From positions 1 to 59,701 of the IMG/VR virus record IMGVR_UViG_3300028592_000011: DNA of 59,701 bases, one strand, 5' to 3'. Below, one piece after another: positions 45,872 through 52,970 of this stretch. Made by a program: the position numbers and the translations under genes. The notes beneath the pieces are model-generated. The model saw only the letters and a list, made by a program, of their open reading frames with translations. It did not search any database and had not been told where the DNA came from. Position 1 is the stretch's first letter. Each line of letters opens with the position of its first letter. This stretch comes from a virus.

Positions 45872-46090
45872 TTAGCGATCCTTGTCCGCACCAGCGTCCC
45901 GACGCTGGCCGTAATCGACCACAGCGTGGCAATCACACATTAGATCGAGCCAGTAGCCCCGATCCTTGGTGATGCTTTTTTCTGCCTCCGCGACGGAGAT
46001 CATCCGGGCAAGGTCAAGCATCACCCGATATTTTGAGTCGTCGGTATGGGTCGTGACATTCCCGGTTACTCTTCTTGATTCATCGGCCAT
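45872..46090 (-). CDS. Small protein of the immunity unit (72 aa)
   Basis: ATG 46090 with AAGGGAG upstream. MADESRRVTGNVTTHTDDSK, YRVMLDLARMISVAEAEKSI then GYWLDLMCDCHAVVDYGQRR. It shares a transcript with the repressor candidate and ends at a terminator, so it should be expressed in the lysogen. Function unknown. Confidence 0.72.
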   Translation of the reverse strand: MADESRRVTGNVTTHTDDSKYRVMLDLARMISVAEAEKSITKDRGYWLDLMCDCHAVVDYGQRRDAGADKDR

Positions 46091-46140
46091 GGATTCTCCC
46101 TTTCTGATTGTTGTGGGTGATCCCTAGGGTGGTTCGCCCT

Positions 46141-46590
46141 TTAGCGTTTTGCTCGCTCAATCGGCGTGACGTTTCCAGCCGTGCGCTTGGCTTCCTCCAG
46201 CTGTCGCTTGTGCTCGAACGCACGCTCGATCTGCTCGTTGATGGCGTAGAAGTCCTCTTTCGGCAGGCTCTCCAGTCGCTGCGCCAGGAGGATGGTGGAA
46301 AGCTTGTAGTCGGTCAGGGCCTTCTCTGCATCGGGCGTCATGGGCTCACCTCTCAGGAGGGCTTTGGGGAGCCCGAACGTGCGGTGAGTCGCCTCGATGG
46401 TATCCGGGCCCACCTCCTGGAGCTCGCGAAAGATGCGAGACAGGGTGGCCTCCGAGATCGGGTGGCCTTTGGCTTTGTAGTGCCGAGCAACGGCACCAAG
46501 GTTCAGTCGGCCGTCGTTTCGCCACAGCTCCTTGTACGGCTGTGCCGCGGCCTCGATGAGTTCCTTGAAGGTTAGTTGTCGCTTTGCCAT
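46141..46590 (-). CDS. Candidate lysogeny repressor (149 aa)
   Basis: ATG 46590; no Shine-Dalgarno, perhaps leaderless. MAKRQLTFKELIEAAAQPYK, then an HTH-like stretch LNLGAVARHYKAKGHPISEA with TLSRIFRELQEVGPDTIEAT, and a helical C-terminus. It lies opposite the Cro-like gene across a repeat-bearing gap, the usual repressor position. No LexA-type autocleavage domain is present, so induction would need another route. Confidence 0.65.
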   Translation of the reverse strand: MAKRQLTFKELIEAAAQPYKELWRNDGRLNLGAVARHYKAKGHPISEATLSRIFRELQEVGPDTIEATHRTFGLPKALLRGEPMTPDAEKALTDYKLSTILLAQRLESLPKEDFYAINEQIERAFEHKRQLEEAKRTAGNVTPIERAKR

Positions 46591-46630
46591 CACTGAAATG
46601 GTGTGCGGGTCCGGTGCCCGCGACAACCAA

Positions 46631-46669
46631 CCTTGCGGCGATGTATTGAAGTCCTTGCGGACATGTAAT
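46631..46669. promoter_or_regulatory. Tandem operator repeats in the immunity control gap
   Basis: CCTTGCGGcgATGTAtT at 46631-46647 and CCTTGCGGacATGTAaT at 46653-46669: two 17-bp direct repeats with a 22-bp period (two helical turns), overlapping the rightward promoter. Strong candidates for the repressor/Cro binding sites. Confidence 0.6.
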
Positions 46670-46674
46670 ATGTT
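46646..46674 (+). promoter_or_regulatory. Rightward early promoter candidate (PR-like)
   Basis: TTGAAG, 17-nt spacer, TATGTT. The predicted start is at or next to the ATG of the Cro-like gene (46682), giving a leaderless message; no Shine-Dalgarno precedes that ATG. Overlaps both operator repeats. Confidence 0.5.
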
Positions 46675-46681
46675 GGCGCCT

Positions 46682-46897
46682 ATGTCCACAGACCTCGCCT
46701 CCAAGATTCAGGAATTGATCGGCGCTGGCGTCAATGAGAGCCAGATCGTCACCACCCTCAACGCCGAAGGCGTGGAGGTGACCTTGCCCACGATCAACCG
46801 CATCAAGAACGGACTCATCAAGCGGACTAGTTTCGACATTGGTAGTGCTCTGGTGCGCCTCCACAAGAAGCGCGTTCGTTCTGGTCGTGCTGCCTAA
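46682..46897 (+). CDS. Cro-like small HTH protein (71 aa)
   Basis: ATG 46682. SKIQELIGAGVNESQIVTTL then NAEGVEVTLPTINRIKNGLI: a compact helix-turn-helix like a Cro or transposon-resolvase HTH, with a basic end (RLHKKRVRSGRAA). First gene rightward from the operators. A hairpin (AACCCTC/GAGGGGTT) follows its stop as a weak terminator. Confidence 0.75.
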   Translation: MSTDLASKIQELIGAGVNESQIVTTLNAEGVEVTLPTINRIKNGLIKRTSFDIGSALVRLHKKRVRSGRAA

Positions 46898-46941
46898 CCC
46901 TCGCTGAGGGGTTCCGTTCCTCACCGTCATCGTCGGCCCCC

Positions 46942-47439
46942 GTGGCAAAAAAATTTTCGCCAAAAATGGTCAGTCAAAAGAAATCAAATAATGTGACTCA
47001 GCTTGAGCTACCAACGTTCAAGCCGGCGGAGCGCGTGGCGAAGCCTCAGTCCATTGATGTGATCGCCTTGCTGCCGACCATTCGCAACATCCCCACGTTG
47101 CACAAGGCGATCGAGGTAGCTCGTGAGCTATCGGGTCTCCAAGACAAGGAGATCTACGACGAAGTAGGGATCGATCCTGGCGCCTTCTCGCGGATGACGG
47201 CCGGTACAGCTTGGTATCCCCAAGACGCGCGCTGGCAAAAGCTGACGAAGAAGATCGGTCATCTTCCGCTTGCTTGGCAGTGCGAGGCCGAGGGCTACGA
47301 CTTCGCGACACTCCGAAAGCACCAGACCGATGCGGAGCGCGAGGCCGAGTTCTGGAAGCGACGCTGCGAGCAGATCGAGCACGAACGCGAGATCGAGCGA
47401 AAGGCCGTGCAGGAATATTTATGCGCCCCTCGTCGTTAG
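46942..47439 (+). CDS. Second early regulator, CII/XRE-like (165 aa)
   Basis: GTG 46942 or ATG 46966. The central part, AIEVARELSGLQDKEIYDEV then GIDPGAFSRMTAGTAWYPQD, ARWQKLTKKIGHLPLAWQCE, is an HTH of the type seen in phage CII-position proteins. The C-terminus is a charged coiled coil (RCEQIEHEREIERKAVQEYL). Probably chooses lysis or lysogeny or activates the next module. Confidence 0.72.
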   Translation: MAKKFSPKMVSQKKSNNVTQLELPTFKPAERVAKPQSIDVIALLPTIRNIPTLHKAIEVARELSGLQDKEIYDEVGIDPGAFSRMTAGTAWYPQDARWQKLTKKIGHLPLAWQCEAEGYDFATLRKHQTDAEREAEFWKRRCEQIEHEREIERKAVQEYLCAPRR

Positions 47440-47705
47440 TCATGGTAACGGCCGCCCCTACGTCCGTGATCAAACTTAATCTGGGTTTTGGATTTTCTAC
47501 ACTGGTCGCCGCTCTGCGACAACCCCTGACACGTAGCGGTTTTCCCTCCGGTCGAGTCGAGAAAGTCCTAGAAATTGCCGTTAGTTCTGAACTTGAGGCG
47601 GATGACAGGACAACCGATTCAGGGACTGTCTCAACCGCTGGCAATTATCCCGACACGGGATATCCCCGACACACCGTTCGCTTATGCCCGTTCGGTGCCC
47701 AATGA
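47421..47705 (+). CDS. Hypothetical protein (94 aa)
   Basis: ATG 47421 with AGGA 6 nt upstream; overlaps the regulator by 19 nt. MRPSSLVMVTAAPTSVIKLN, LVAALRQPLTRSGFPSGRVE, then a Thr/Ser-rich C-terminus. Codon use looks ordinary, yet no family is recognised. The 3' half contains a perfect palindrome GGGATATCCC (47657-47666). May be a real gene or a leader region. Confidence 0.5.
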   Translation: MRPSSLVMVTAAPTSVIKLNLGFGFSTLVAALRQPLTRSGFPSGRVEKVLEIAVSSELEADDRTTDSGTVSTAGNYPDTGYPRHTVRLCPFGAQ

Positions 47706-47737
47706 TTTCCCCGCGCCGATATCCCCTGAGCGCGGAC

Positions 47738-47772
47738 GCCGCCGGTACATCTTTGCCGGCGGCTTTCTTTTC
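47738..47772 (+). terminator. Rho-independent terminator before the replication genes
   Basis: GCCGCCGG-(10 nt)-CCGGCGGC followed by TTTCTTTT. It would need antitermination or a second promoter for the replication genes downstream; none was clearly identified. Confidence 0.8.
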
Positions 47773-47784
47773 TGAGGTGATGTT

Positions 47785-48216
47785 ATGCGCAAAGTGAAAC
47801 GCTGGCGCTACTTCTGCGATCACTGCAAGAAAAGCGGTGGATCAGCACCTCACATGGTGAAGCACGAACGAGGCTGCACCGCTAACCCTAACCGTTACTG
47901 CGGTGTATGCGATCGCATCGGCTTGAGCGCAGCCCCGCTGGCAGAACTGATCTCGCTGGTGAAGGCCATCGGTAAGCCAGAGCACAACGAATTCATCGAC
48001 TACTCGTGGTGGAGCCTCGACCAAGCAGCGTTTCAGACTTTGCGTGAGAAGGCGGACAACTGCCCCTGCTGCATTCTCGCAGCCCTGCGTCAGGGCAATG
48101 GCCAAGCGACAAGCGATGTCGATTTTGATTTCAGGAAAGAGATCAAAGACGTGTGGAAGGACTACAACGACGACGCCTATCAGGAGCGCATGGGCTCGTA
48201 CTACGGGGGTTACTAA
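47785..48216 (+). CDS. Zinc-finger-like early protein (143 aa)
   Basis: Shine-Dalgarno GAGGTGA upstream. YFCDHCKKSGGSAPHMVKHE looks like a C2H2-type finger; NRYCGVCDRIGL and NCPCCILAALRQ give further Cys pairs. The C-terminal FRKEIKDVWKDYNDDAYQER is helical. This protein type often precedes phage replication initiator genes; function unknown. Confidence 0.78.
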   Translation: MRKVKRWRYFCDHCKKSGGSAPHMVKHERGCTANPNRYCGVCDRIGLSAAPLAELISLVKAIGKPEHNEFIDYSWWSLDQAAFQTLREKADNCPCCILAALRQGNGQATSDVDFDFRKEIKDVWKDYNDDAYQERMGSYYGGY

Positions 48217-48440
48217 TGAGCCAGCCAACCCAGAACCAACGTTTGCTCTCATACCTCAAGCGCCGCAAGTACATCACGCGCGCGCCGGCCTTCACGGAGC
48301 TGGGCATCGCGAACTTATGGCAGCGCTGCGCAGAGCTGCGCGAGATGGGCCACCGCATCGACTCGCGATGGCACAAGACGCCCGACGGCGCCAACGTGAA
48401 GCAGTACTGGTTGGTCGAAGGGCGGAAGAGAGCAGCGTGA
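48216..48440 (+). CDS. Winged-helix DNA-binding-like protein (74 aa)
   Basis: Start overlaps the previous stop (TAATG). NQRLLSYLKRRKYITRAPAF, TELGIANLWQRCAELREMGH then a wing RIDSRWHKTPDGANVKQYWL. Matches the small HTH proteins encoded before phage O genes. A further 17-codon frame (48437-48490) is coupled to its stop. Confidence 0.8.
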   Translation: MSQPTQNQRLLSYLKRRKYITRAPAFTELGIANLWQRCAELREMGHRIDSRWHKTPDGANVKQYWLVEGRKRAA

Positions 48441-48495
48441 CCAGAGTGATCACATTTCGGCGGTCCGAGCTGCAAGCGGTCTTAGCGTAGCCCAC

Positions 48496-49278
48496 ATGGC
48501 GCGTATCCGAACCATCAAGCCGGAGTTTCCCCACAGCGAAAGCATGGGGCGCGTGTCTCGAGATGCGCGCTTGACCTTCATCGAACTTTGGACGCTCGCC
48601 GACGATGAAGGGAGGCTTCGCGGAAATTCGCGAATGCTCGCGAGCCTTCTCTTCCCCTATGACGACGATGCGAAAGACCTCATCGACACATGGCTGGCGG
48701 AGTTAGAGCGCGAAGCGTGCGTCGTTCGTTACCAGATCGATGGCGCCAGCTACGTTCAGATCTGTAACTGGTTGGAACATCAGAAGATTGACAAGCCATC
48801 CAAGTCGAAAATCCCACCATTCGCGGCACCCTCGCGAATCCTCGCGAATCCTCGCGAAGGTTCGTCGGAGGATCTAAGGATCAAGGATCAAGGAGAGGAA
48901 GGGAAGGGAGAGGATCGTGTATCTCACGCGCGCGAGGGCGAAGCGGTTGGGTTTCACACCGTTCGCGAAACCTATCCGGAGTTCAGCGGCCGACAGGATT
49001 GGATCAGCGCTCAGCACTACGCAAACCTTCGCGTCGAGCGTGATGGCCTGACGTGGAGCGATCTCCATGCGGCAGTCGAGCGGTACCGGGCCTATTGCGA
49101 TTCCGGCGGCGTGAGCAGCCCGCAGTTCGTGATGACGCCTGCGAAGTTCTTCAGCGGTGCTGACAAGCCTTGGCTTCAGGAGTGGAAGCCACCGCCCAGC
49201 AAATCCCAGGTCAAGCAGGACAAGAACATTTCCGTGGCCCAGCAATGGTTGAGTAAGCAATCCGATGCGACCCAGTGA
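48496..49278 (+). CDS. Replication initiator (lambda O-like)
   Basis: 260 aa. N-terminal winged helix (RIRTIKPEFPHSESMGRVSR, LTFIELWTLADDEGRLRGNS, YVQICNWLEHQKIDKPSKSK), a low-complexity linker that encodes the iterons (ILANPREGSSEDLRI), and a C-terminal helicase-loader contact domain (DLHAAVERYRAYCDSGG, MTPAKFFSGADKPWLQEWKP). Binds the origin within its own gene and recruits the next gene's product. Confidence 0.88.
   Translation: MARIRTIKPEFPHSESMGRVSRDARLTFIELWTLADDEGRLRGNSRMLASLLFPYDDDAKDLIDTWLAELEREACVVRYQIDGASYVQICNWLEHQKIDKPSKSKIPPFAAPSRILANPREGSSEDLRIKDQGEEGKGEDRVSHAREGEAVGFHTVRETYPEFSGRQDWISAQHYANLRVERDGLTWSDLHAAVERYRAYCDSGGVSSPQFVMTPAKFFSGADKPWLQEWKPPPSKSQVKQDKNISVAQQWLSKQSDATQ
48831..48897 (+). 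other. Candidate replication origin with iterons inside the initiator gene
   Basis: Three tandem 10-bp iterons CTCGCGAATC, CTCGCGAATC, CTCGCGAAGG (48831-48860), then a purine-rich strand with GGATCAA repeats and poly-purine AGGAGAGGAAGGGAAGGGA (48873-48910). Related TTCGCGAATGCTCGCGAG lies at about 48626-48643. Same plan as lambda ori: iterons followed by an easily melted asymmetric tract. Confidence 0.6.
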
Positions 49279-49765
49279 CAAACCGAAGTTCGTGACGACG
49301 CTGGTCGGGCTCGCGGCAATCAAGAACCGCGAGCTCACTGGCGAGGCGATCGACCTGTGGTGGCTCTCGATGGCGAAGTGGTCCATCGAAGATTTCACAT
49401 CGGCGGCGGCGCATCTGGTGACCGAGTGCCAGTTCATGCCGACGCCGTATGACTTCGCGCAGCTTCGTAAGGCCGGCGAACTGACGGCCGGCGAAGCATG
49501 GGAACGGGTTCTTGGCGGCGCCAAGTTGGAGTTGGGCAGCCGCGCTTACCGGGCTGCTCAGATCGTGGGTGGCCAGGTTGCCATCCGTCACGCAGACATC
49601 GAGCGTGATCTGCCATTCATCCAGAAGCGATTCATGGAGGCGTACGGCGATCTCAGCGATGTTGATTCCGTGCGCGAAGCACTACCTCAGATCGCGAATA
49701 TCGACGTTCTCCCGGCGCTGCCATCGGGGCGCGGTGGGTTCGCTCGTATCGGATCTGTGTCCTAA
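49265..49765 (+). CDS. Helicase-loader-like replication protein (166 aa)
   Basis: Overlaps the initiator by 14 nt. KFVTTLVGLAAIKNRELTGE, DLWWLSMAKWSIEDFTSAAA, FMPTPYDFAQLRKAGELTAG then EAWERVL, and FIQKRFMEAYGDLSDVDSVR. This is the short P-position protein of many phages, thought to bring host DnaB helicase to the initiator. Position supports it. Confidence 0.78.
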   Translation: MRPSDKPKFVTTLVGLAAIKNRELTGEAIDLWWLSMAKWSIEDFTSAAAHLVTECQFMPTPYDFAQLRKAGELTAGEAWERVLGGAKLELGSRAYRAAQIVGGQVAIRHADIERDLPFIQKRFMEAYGDLSDVDSVREALPQIANIDVLPALPSGRGGFARIGSVS

Positions 49766-49794
49766 CAACCGCGGCAGCGTCCGCAGAGGTCAAC

Positions 49795-50709
49795 ATGTTT
49801 TTCAAGAATCTCGTCGTCTACCGCTTGCCCGCCGACTGGGCTGTGTCTGCTGCCGAACTGGAGGAGAAGCTGGCGGCGCGCTCGCTCATGCCATGCGGCA
49901 GCTTCGACATGCAGAGCCGAGGTTGGGTGTTCTCCAGCGATCTTGGCCGCTACGTCCACGCAGTCAACGGCCAGCTTCTGATCGCGCTCGGCGTCGATCA
50001 GAAGATCCTGCCGGCCAGCGTGATCAATCAGGCCACTGCCGAGCGTGCGAAGGGACTGGCGGAGGAGCAGGGCTACCCCGTGGGCCGTCGGCAGATGCGT
50101 GAGCTCAAGATGCGCGTCACCGAAGAACTGCGCGGCCGCGCACTGACTCGCAAGCGCATCACTCATGCCTGGATTGATCCTAAGAACGGATTGCTGGTGG
50201 TGAATGCGTCGAGCGAGGGCAAGGCCGAAGAGGTGGTCGAGGCGCTGCGCAACGATCTGGGCAGCTTGCAGGTTACGTATCTCGAGACGGAGCGCTCGCC
50301 GTCGGCATCGATGACTGCCTGGCTGGCGCTGGGCGATGCGCCAGCAACGTTCTCCATCGATGCTGATTGTGAGTTGCAGGCGGCAGACCAGAGCCGGCCG
50401 ACAATCCGGTACGCGCGATGCCAGCTGGATGCGAAGGAAATCCGCACCCAGATCACCGGTGGCATGTTCGCGACGCGCCTTGGCCTGACCTGGAAGGATC
50501 GCGTTGCCTTCGTCCTCAACGAGAAGCTGCAGCTCCGGAAGATCGAGTTCCTGCTGATCGGCAAGGACAAGCCGGCCGACGGTGAATCAGTCAGCCCGGG
50601 CGAGCAGTTCGACATCGACTTCACGCTGATGACCGGCGAGCTTGCGGCACTGTTGAGCGATCTGCAGCGGGCGCTTGGTGCCGGCGAGGGTCTGGCTCAG
50701 GCGGCGTGA
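49795..50709 (+). CDS. rdgC: RdgC-like DNA-binding protein
   Basis: 304 aa, the length of bacterial RdgC. MFFKNLVVYRLPADWAVSAA, RSLMPCGSFDMQSRGWVFSS, LIALGVDQKILPASVINQAT, RGRALTRKRITHAWIDPKNG, LLVVNASSEGKAEEVVEALR and the end FDIDFTLMTGELAALLSDLQ are all RdgC motifs. RdgC forms a ring on DNA and blocks RecA filament exchange. Shine-Dalgarno AGAGGT upstream. Confidence 0.93.
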   Translation: MFFKNLVVYRLPADWAVSAAELEEKLAARSLMPCGSFDMQSRGWVFSSDLGRYVHAVNGQLLIALGVDQKILPASVINQATAERAKGLAEEQGYPVGRRQMRELKMRVTEELRGRALTRKRITHAWIDPKNGLLVVNASSEGKAEEVVEALRNDLGSLQVTYLETERSPSASMTAWLALGDAPATFSIDADCELQAADQSRPTIRYARCQLDAKEIRTQITGGMFATRLGLTWKDRVAFVLNEKLQLRKIEFLLIGKDKPADGESVSPGEQFDIDFTLMTGELAALLSDLQRALGAGEGLAQAA

Positions 50710-50712
50710 CGT

Positions 50713-50937
50713 ATGAATAACCGCATCGACATCGAGCGATTGAGGCAGTTATGCGCAAAAAACCTCAACGCCGTGCAGATCGCGGCGCGCCTCGGAGTGA
50801 CGTCGGAGTCGGTGAGGGAAGCCTGCAAGCGCCACGGGTTAACTGTCGCTGCGGCTCCCCTCGGGAAGCAGGGCATTTGTTCTGTATCGACTGCCTCACT
50901 GCATACCGAAAATGCTACGACAGGCCGAAGTGAGTAA
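50713..50937 (+). CDS. Small HTH protein (74 aa)
   Basis: MNNRIDIERLRQLCAKNLNA then VQIAARLGVTSESVREACKR: a good HTH in the first 45 residues, with a featureless C-terminus. Another frame overlaps it from 50751 and carries the better C-terminal domain. Contains an A-AAA-AAC heptamer at 50756-50764. Confidence 0.65.
   Translation: MNNRIDIERLRQLCAKNLNAVQIAARLGVTSESVREACKRHGLTVAAAPLGKQGICSVSTASLHTENATTGRSE
50751..50933 (+). CDS. Overlapping frame with zinc ribbon (60 aa)
   Basis: ATG 50751 with TGAGG upstream, -1 frame relative to the HTH gene. The N-terminal half has shadow-like composition, but the C-terminal VNCRCGSPREAGHLFCIDCL, TAYRKCYDRPK is a convincing four-Cys zinc ribbon. Its stop overlaps the next GTG (GTGA), which supports real translation of this frame. 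Confidence 0.6.
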   Translation: MRKKPQRRADRGAPRSDVGVGEGSLQAPRVNCRCGSPREAGHLFCIDCLTAYRKCYDRPK

Positions 50938-51049
50938 GCCGCGCTGGCGTTGGCACTGGGGGTGTGGCTGGTGGGAGCGCAGCACCGAGAACACATTCGA
51001 GGTATGGGACCCGGATTGTGATCATCCGATTATAGGATTTCGTCCATGA
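50930..51049 (+). CDS. Trp-rich small protein (39 aa)
   Basis: GTG coupled to the zinc-ribbon stop. MSKPRWRWHWGCGWWERSTE then WDPDCDHPIIGFRP. Seven Trp in 39 residues; no family. A 13-codon frame (51046-51087) links its stop to the HAD gene start by two further overlaps. Confidence 0.55.
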   Translation: MSKPRWRWHWGCGWWERSTENTFEVWDPDCDHPIIGFRP

Positions 51050-51083
51050 GCGAGCCGCGCACGACAAAGAAGGTGATCATTCG

Positions 51084-51500
51084 ATGAAAAAACCGATCCT
51101 TTGCATGGATTTCGATGGAGTCATCCACAGCTACACAAGCGGCTGGAAAGGCGCACGAAATATTCCCGACCCGCCGATGCCTGGAGCGCTCGACTTCATC
51201 AGCGATGCCATGTTGGCCGGCTGGGATGTCGTGATTCATAGCTCTCGTGCCCGGCACTTCGGCGGTATCGGTGCCATGCGCAACTGGCTACGCGAGCATG
51301 CCGGCAACCAGTGGGATTGCATGGGCCCGAGCTTCTGCGATGTGCGCTTCGCCCGCTGGAAGCCGTCGGCAACGCTGACGATCGACGACCGCGCCATGCG
51401 CTTCACCGGTGTATGGCCTTCACTGGTCGCCATGAAGAAATTCAAGCCCTACAAGCATGACATGCAGTTGAAAACTGTAACCGGAGGAGATATCCCATGA
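51084..51500 (+). CDS. HAD-superfamily phosphatase-like protein
   Basis: 138 aa. Motif I CMDFDGVIHSY (nucleophile and acid Asp), motif II-like VVIHSSRARH (Ser), motif III/IV region LTIDDRAMRFTG. Small capless HAD like those in phages that act on nucleotides or DNA ends. Substrate unknown. Shine-Dalgarno absent; coupled to the tiny upstream frame. Confidence 0.85.
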   Translation: MKKPILCMDFDGVIHSYTSGWKGARNIPDPPMPGALDFISDAMLAGWDVVIHSSRARHFGGIGAMRNWLREHAGNQWDCMGPSFCDVRFARWKPSATLTIDDRAMRFTGVWPSLVAMKKFKPYKHDMQLKTVTGGDIP

Positions 51501-51667
51501 GCGAGATCAACAGAGCACTGCAAGATCAGCAGGCCAAAGACGTTGGCGAGGCATTCAAGGAGATCTTCGGCAACATTCCCGTCATCGATCACAGCAAGGA
51601 AAAGCTGCGCTTCTTGCAGGATCGCATTGCCGAGGAGCAGCAGAAGGCCCGTGCTGAGCGGCCATGA
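51497..51667 (+). CDS. Hypothetical helical protein (56 aa)
   Basis: ATG with ATGA overlap; ends with another ATGA. MSEINRALQDQQAKDVGEAF, KEIFGNIPVIDHSKEKLRFL and a Glu/Gln/Arg helix. No family recognised. Confidence 0.68.
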   Translation: MSEINRALQDQQAKDVGEAFKEIFGNIPVIDHSKEKLRFLQDRIAEEQQKARAERP

Positions 51668-52179
51668 CCGACCATCTCCCGTCGAAGGATCTGACGCTGG
51701 CCGAAGCGCTTGAGCTGGTGCGTAAGCACGAGGGCTGGTTCAAGGAGCAGGAGGTTCCGAGCGTATCTCGCACGCTGGTCCGCGAGCTCGACCGCCTCAA
51801 CGCTCTCGTGAACAAGCTCTCCATTGAGCACGCATGGGCCGTGGGTCACGCGCGTGAGCTTCGCACCACCCTGACCGGCATCTCCACCTGCAGCACCTGC
51901 GAGGCGTGCAGAGGGGCGGCGCTGAGGGCGTTGGGCGATCCCCTCCAGACTGAAACAAGGGCTGCTACTTCGAGAGACGCGCGTAGTACCGAAGATGCGG
52001 GTAGGTCTGGCCCATACACCATCGAGCCTCACGGCGACGGCCATGCGCTCTATAGCGGCCGTGATCAGATGCACCACGGATGGAATCTCGCGCGCATCAC
52101 TGAGGCAACGCCCGAGACATTGCAGCTGATCGAGCAGGCGCTGAACGCGAGAGCCGCGCAACCTCCGGGAGATGAGTAG
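51664..52179 (+). CDS. Hypothetical protein (171 aa)
   Basis: N-terminal helices (LTLAEALELVRKHEGWFKEQ, LVRELDRLNALVNKLSIEHA), a Cys pair in STCSTCEACRGAA, and a C-terminal beta part (GPYTIEPHGDGHALYSGRDQ) ending in ETLQLIEQALNARA. Looks modular; function unknown. Confidence 0.75.
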   Translation: MTDHLPSKDLTLAEALELVRKHEGWFKEQEVPSVSRTLVRELDRLNALVNKLSIEHAWAVGHARELRTTLTGISTCSTCEACRGAALRALGDPLQTETRAATSRDARSTEDAGRSGPYTIEPHGDGHALYSGRDQMHHGWNLARITEATPETLQLIEQALNARAAQPPGDE

Positions 52180-52646
52180 TGATCCGTGTGCGCAACCCAA
52201 GCCTCGAATTCAACTGGCTGCCGAACAGTCTGCGCAAAGGACTGTCGACGCCGAGGCTCGTGATCGTCGACCGGAACGATTGCGGCGGATTCTGTTGCCA
52301 GCCCACTCTGGAGAGGTGTGTGCATCCCTGGGTGGAGATGGATGTCGCCGAGGGAGCGGTGATTGGAGTCTCAAGCAACGAGTTGGACATCGCAGGAACC
52401 TTGGCTCACGAGTACCGACACTACTGGCAATGGTTCAGCTATTCGAAGTCGATGGCTCAGTCGGTATGGAATCATCGCAGCACCGACTACAAGGCAGCGA
52501 TCATCAGCTATTTCCGTTCGTACTGGTGGGAGATGGATGCGCTCAAGTTCCAACTGAAGTATGCACCCGACGACGTGTCTCGTCTGTGGTGGGACTGGTT
52601 GATGGAGGCGCCGTGCGGTGAGCACGCCGCCAAGGCGGGCCCGTGA
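52179..52646 (+). CDS. Putative zincin-type metalloprotease (155 aa)
   Basis: GTG start sharing a base with the preceding TAG. HEXXH motif in GTLAHEYRHYWQWFSYSKS (about residue 77), with a downstream Glu in YWWEMDALKFQLKY (about 118) placed as the third zinc ligand of gluzincin-like enzymes. Cys-rich loop NDCGGFCCQPTLERC may bind a second metal. No signal peptide, so it would act on cytoplasmic targets. Confidence 0.65.
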   Translation: MIRVRNPSLEFNWLPNSLRKGLSTPRLVIVDRNDCGGFCCQPTLERCVHPWVEMDVAEGAVIGVSSNELDIAGTLAHEYRHYWQWFSYSKSMAQSVWNHRSTDYKAAIISYFRSYWWEMDALKFQLKYAPDDVSRLWWDWLMEAPCGEHAAKAGP

Positions 52647-52927
52647 AGCACCCAATCTTCCACGTCGGCGAGCGCTGTTACATCGACATCAGCAACACCG
52701 CCCCGCGTTATTCGCAGCTGGAGTGCGAGGTCACCGGGCCGCTGATGAATCGACCTGTCTATGACGAAACGGGCCGAATGCTGGGCTACTCCATGGCGTA
52801 CAGGCTCAAGCCTGACGAGCTTTGTGAGGAGGTGTGCGCTCCGGAGCAGATGCTGCGTAAGAAATGGGAGCGCTGTGACTGGGGCATGTTGCGCGGGATC
52901 TGGCAGCCGAATCGGGAGGCGCGGTGA
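52643..52927 (+). CDS. Hypothetical protein (94 aa)
   Basis: GTG (GTGA overlap). IFHVGERCYIDISNTAPRYS, LECEVTGPLMNRPVYDETGR, AYRLKPDELCEEVCAPEQML: an SH3/KOW-like beta barrel then a helix. Frequently found in phage early regions; function unknown. Confidence 0.74.
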   Translation: MKHPIFHVGERCYIDISNTAPRYSQLECEVTGPLMNRPVYDETGRMLGYSMAYRLKPDELCEEVCAPEQMLRKKWERCDWGMLRGIWQPNREAR

Positions 52928-52970
52928 CCGACCTCGCCGAGACGCTCTCTTTCCAATGAGGAGAAAAATT

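Noticed and set aside
46091-46140. Hairpin AGGGCG/CACCCT after the repressor as a terminator
   Set aside because: No T run on the - strand and the next gene has its own close ribosome-binding site, so read-through is expected.
47575-47775. Rightward 66-aa frame through the terminator at 47738
   Set aside because: TTG start without Shine-Dalgarno, and its end lies in the terminator hairpin.
48831-48860. Iterons considered as a CRISPR-like array
   Set aside because: Only three contiguous 10-bp units with no spacers, inside a coding gene.
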